Assembly (NCBI GenBank): GCA_037042915.1 | Contig: CM073196.1 | Location: forward strand, 2,914,001-2,978,000 | DNA: 64,000 nt | Direction of reading: 5' to 3' | From: Auricularia sp. M13 | Taxonomy: Eukaryota > Basidiomycota > Agaricomycetes > Auriculariales > Auriculariaceae | Shown: positions 63,803 to 64,000 of the stretch, piece after piece | How positions within the stretch are numbered: position 1 is the stretch's first letter | Layout: the number at the start of each line of letters is the position of its first letter | Notes under the pieces: model-generated | What the model was told of the DNA's origin: nothing | Database searches by the model: none | What the model saw: the letters and a program-made list of their open reading frames with translations, nothing else | Translations under genes and position numbers: made by a program

Positions 63803-64000
63803 GACCAGACCAAACCTAGGGTACACGCATCTACACCCCACAACCTATATACCCATCCCCCAAGAGCTGCTGATCCGGCCTAGTGTGATCCTGGAGCTAA
63901 GGGACACTCCTCTCATCACCTCCCAGGACGCCAACTCCCCGCCAGACCTCTGGTCGAGCACGGTCCGAGGCGGGACTAAGGTGCCAAGATACACCCTACA
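63803..64000 (+). repeat. Dispersed repeat, copy 2 (partial)
   Basis: Same family and orientation as 6,113-6,330. It starts AATTGACCAGACCAAACC and continues past the end of the window. Confidence 0.7.

Overview
The window looks like a transposon-dense stretch of a basidiomycete genome, most likely an Agaricomycete (mushroom-type) fungus. Coding regions are GC-rich and cut by introns of about 45-60 bases with GTAAGT-type donors. There are two different KDZ (Kyakuja-Dileera-Zisupton) transposase genes, a TET/JBP-like 2-oxoglutarate dioxygenase gene, Ty3/Gypsy, Ty1/Copia and split-direct-repeat tyrosine-recombinase (DIRS-order) elements, and a fragment with alpha-L-arabinofuranosidase-B type carbohydrate-binding repeats. 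I saw no rRNA gene, no convincing tRNA gene, no CRISPR array and no prokaryotic feature.

Layout. 1-7,780 is gene-poor: a solo LTR (1,787-2,547), a decayed inverted-repeat element (about 3,658-7,178) and a dispersed repeat that returns at the right edge. From 7,781 to 28,339 lies a divergent pair of host-type genes, each split by a different transposon. The minus-strand gene (21,310 to 7,781) is split by KDZ-1, an 11.26-kb KDZ transposon (9,622-20,880) with nearly identical 1.49-kb terminal inverted repeats and an 8-base target duplication. KDZ-1 carries the transposase plus two cargo genes and has been hit by two copies of a 0.46-0.48-kb MITE. The plus-strand gene (21,474-28,339) is split by a short-LTR Ty3/Gypsy element (21,819-27,986). 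A second solo LTR follows (28,440-29,202).

From 29,474 to 38,619 the minus strand carries a TET/JBP-like dioxygenase gene, an uncharacterised gene with an internal duplication, and the KDZ-2 transposase gene. Just upstream of KDZ-2 sits a nest of elements: Copia (38,943-58,504) contains a 9-base-TSD DNA element (41,586-55,611), which contains a plus-strand DIRS-order element (42,572-54,545), which contains a minus-strand DIRS-order element (44,913-51,028). A 381-base TA-flanked MITE and an old DIRS-family relic also lie inside the DNA element. With the Copia nest removed, the KDZ-2 transposase start and a zinc-cluster gene (58,553-59,944) would be a divergent pair about 370 bases apart, so that gene may belong to the same KDZ-2 unit. 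The right end holds a broken AbfB-type gene, a third solo LTR (63,099-63,586) and the second copy of the dispersed repeat.

The most biologically interesting signals are the KDZ transposons with cargo, including a putative DNA-base-oxidising enzyme; the MITE that carries splice-site-like termini and telomere-like arrays; and the datable order of insertions given by target-site duplications. Element ends and duplications were read directly from the sequence. Family names rest on motifs recognised by eye, without database searches.
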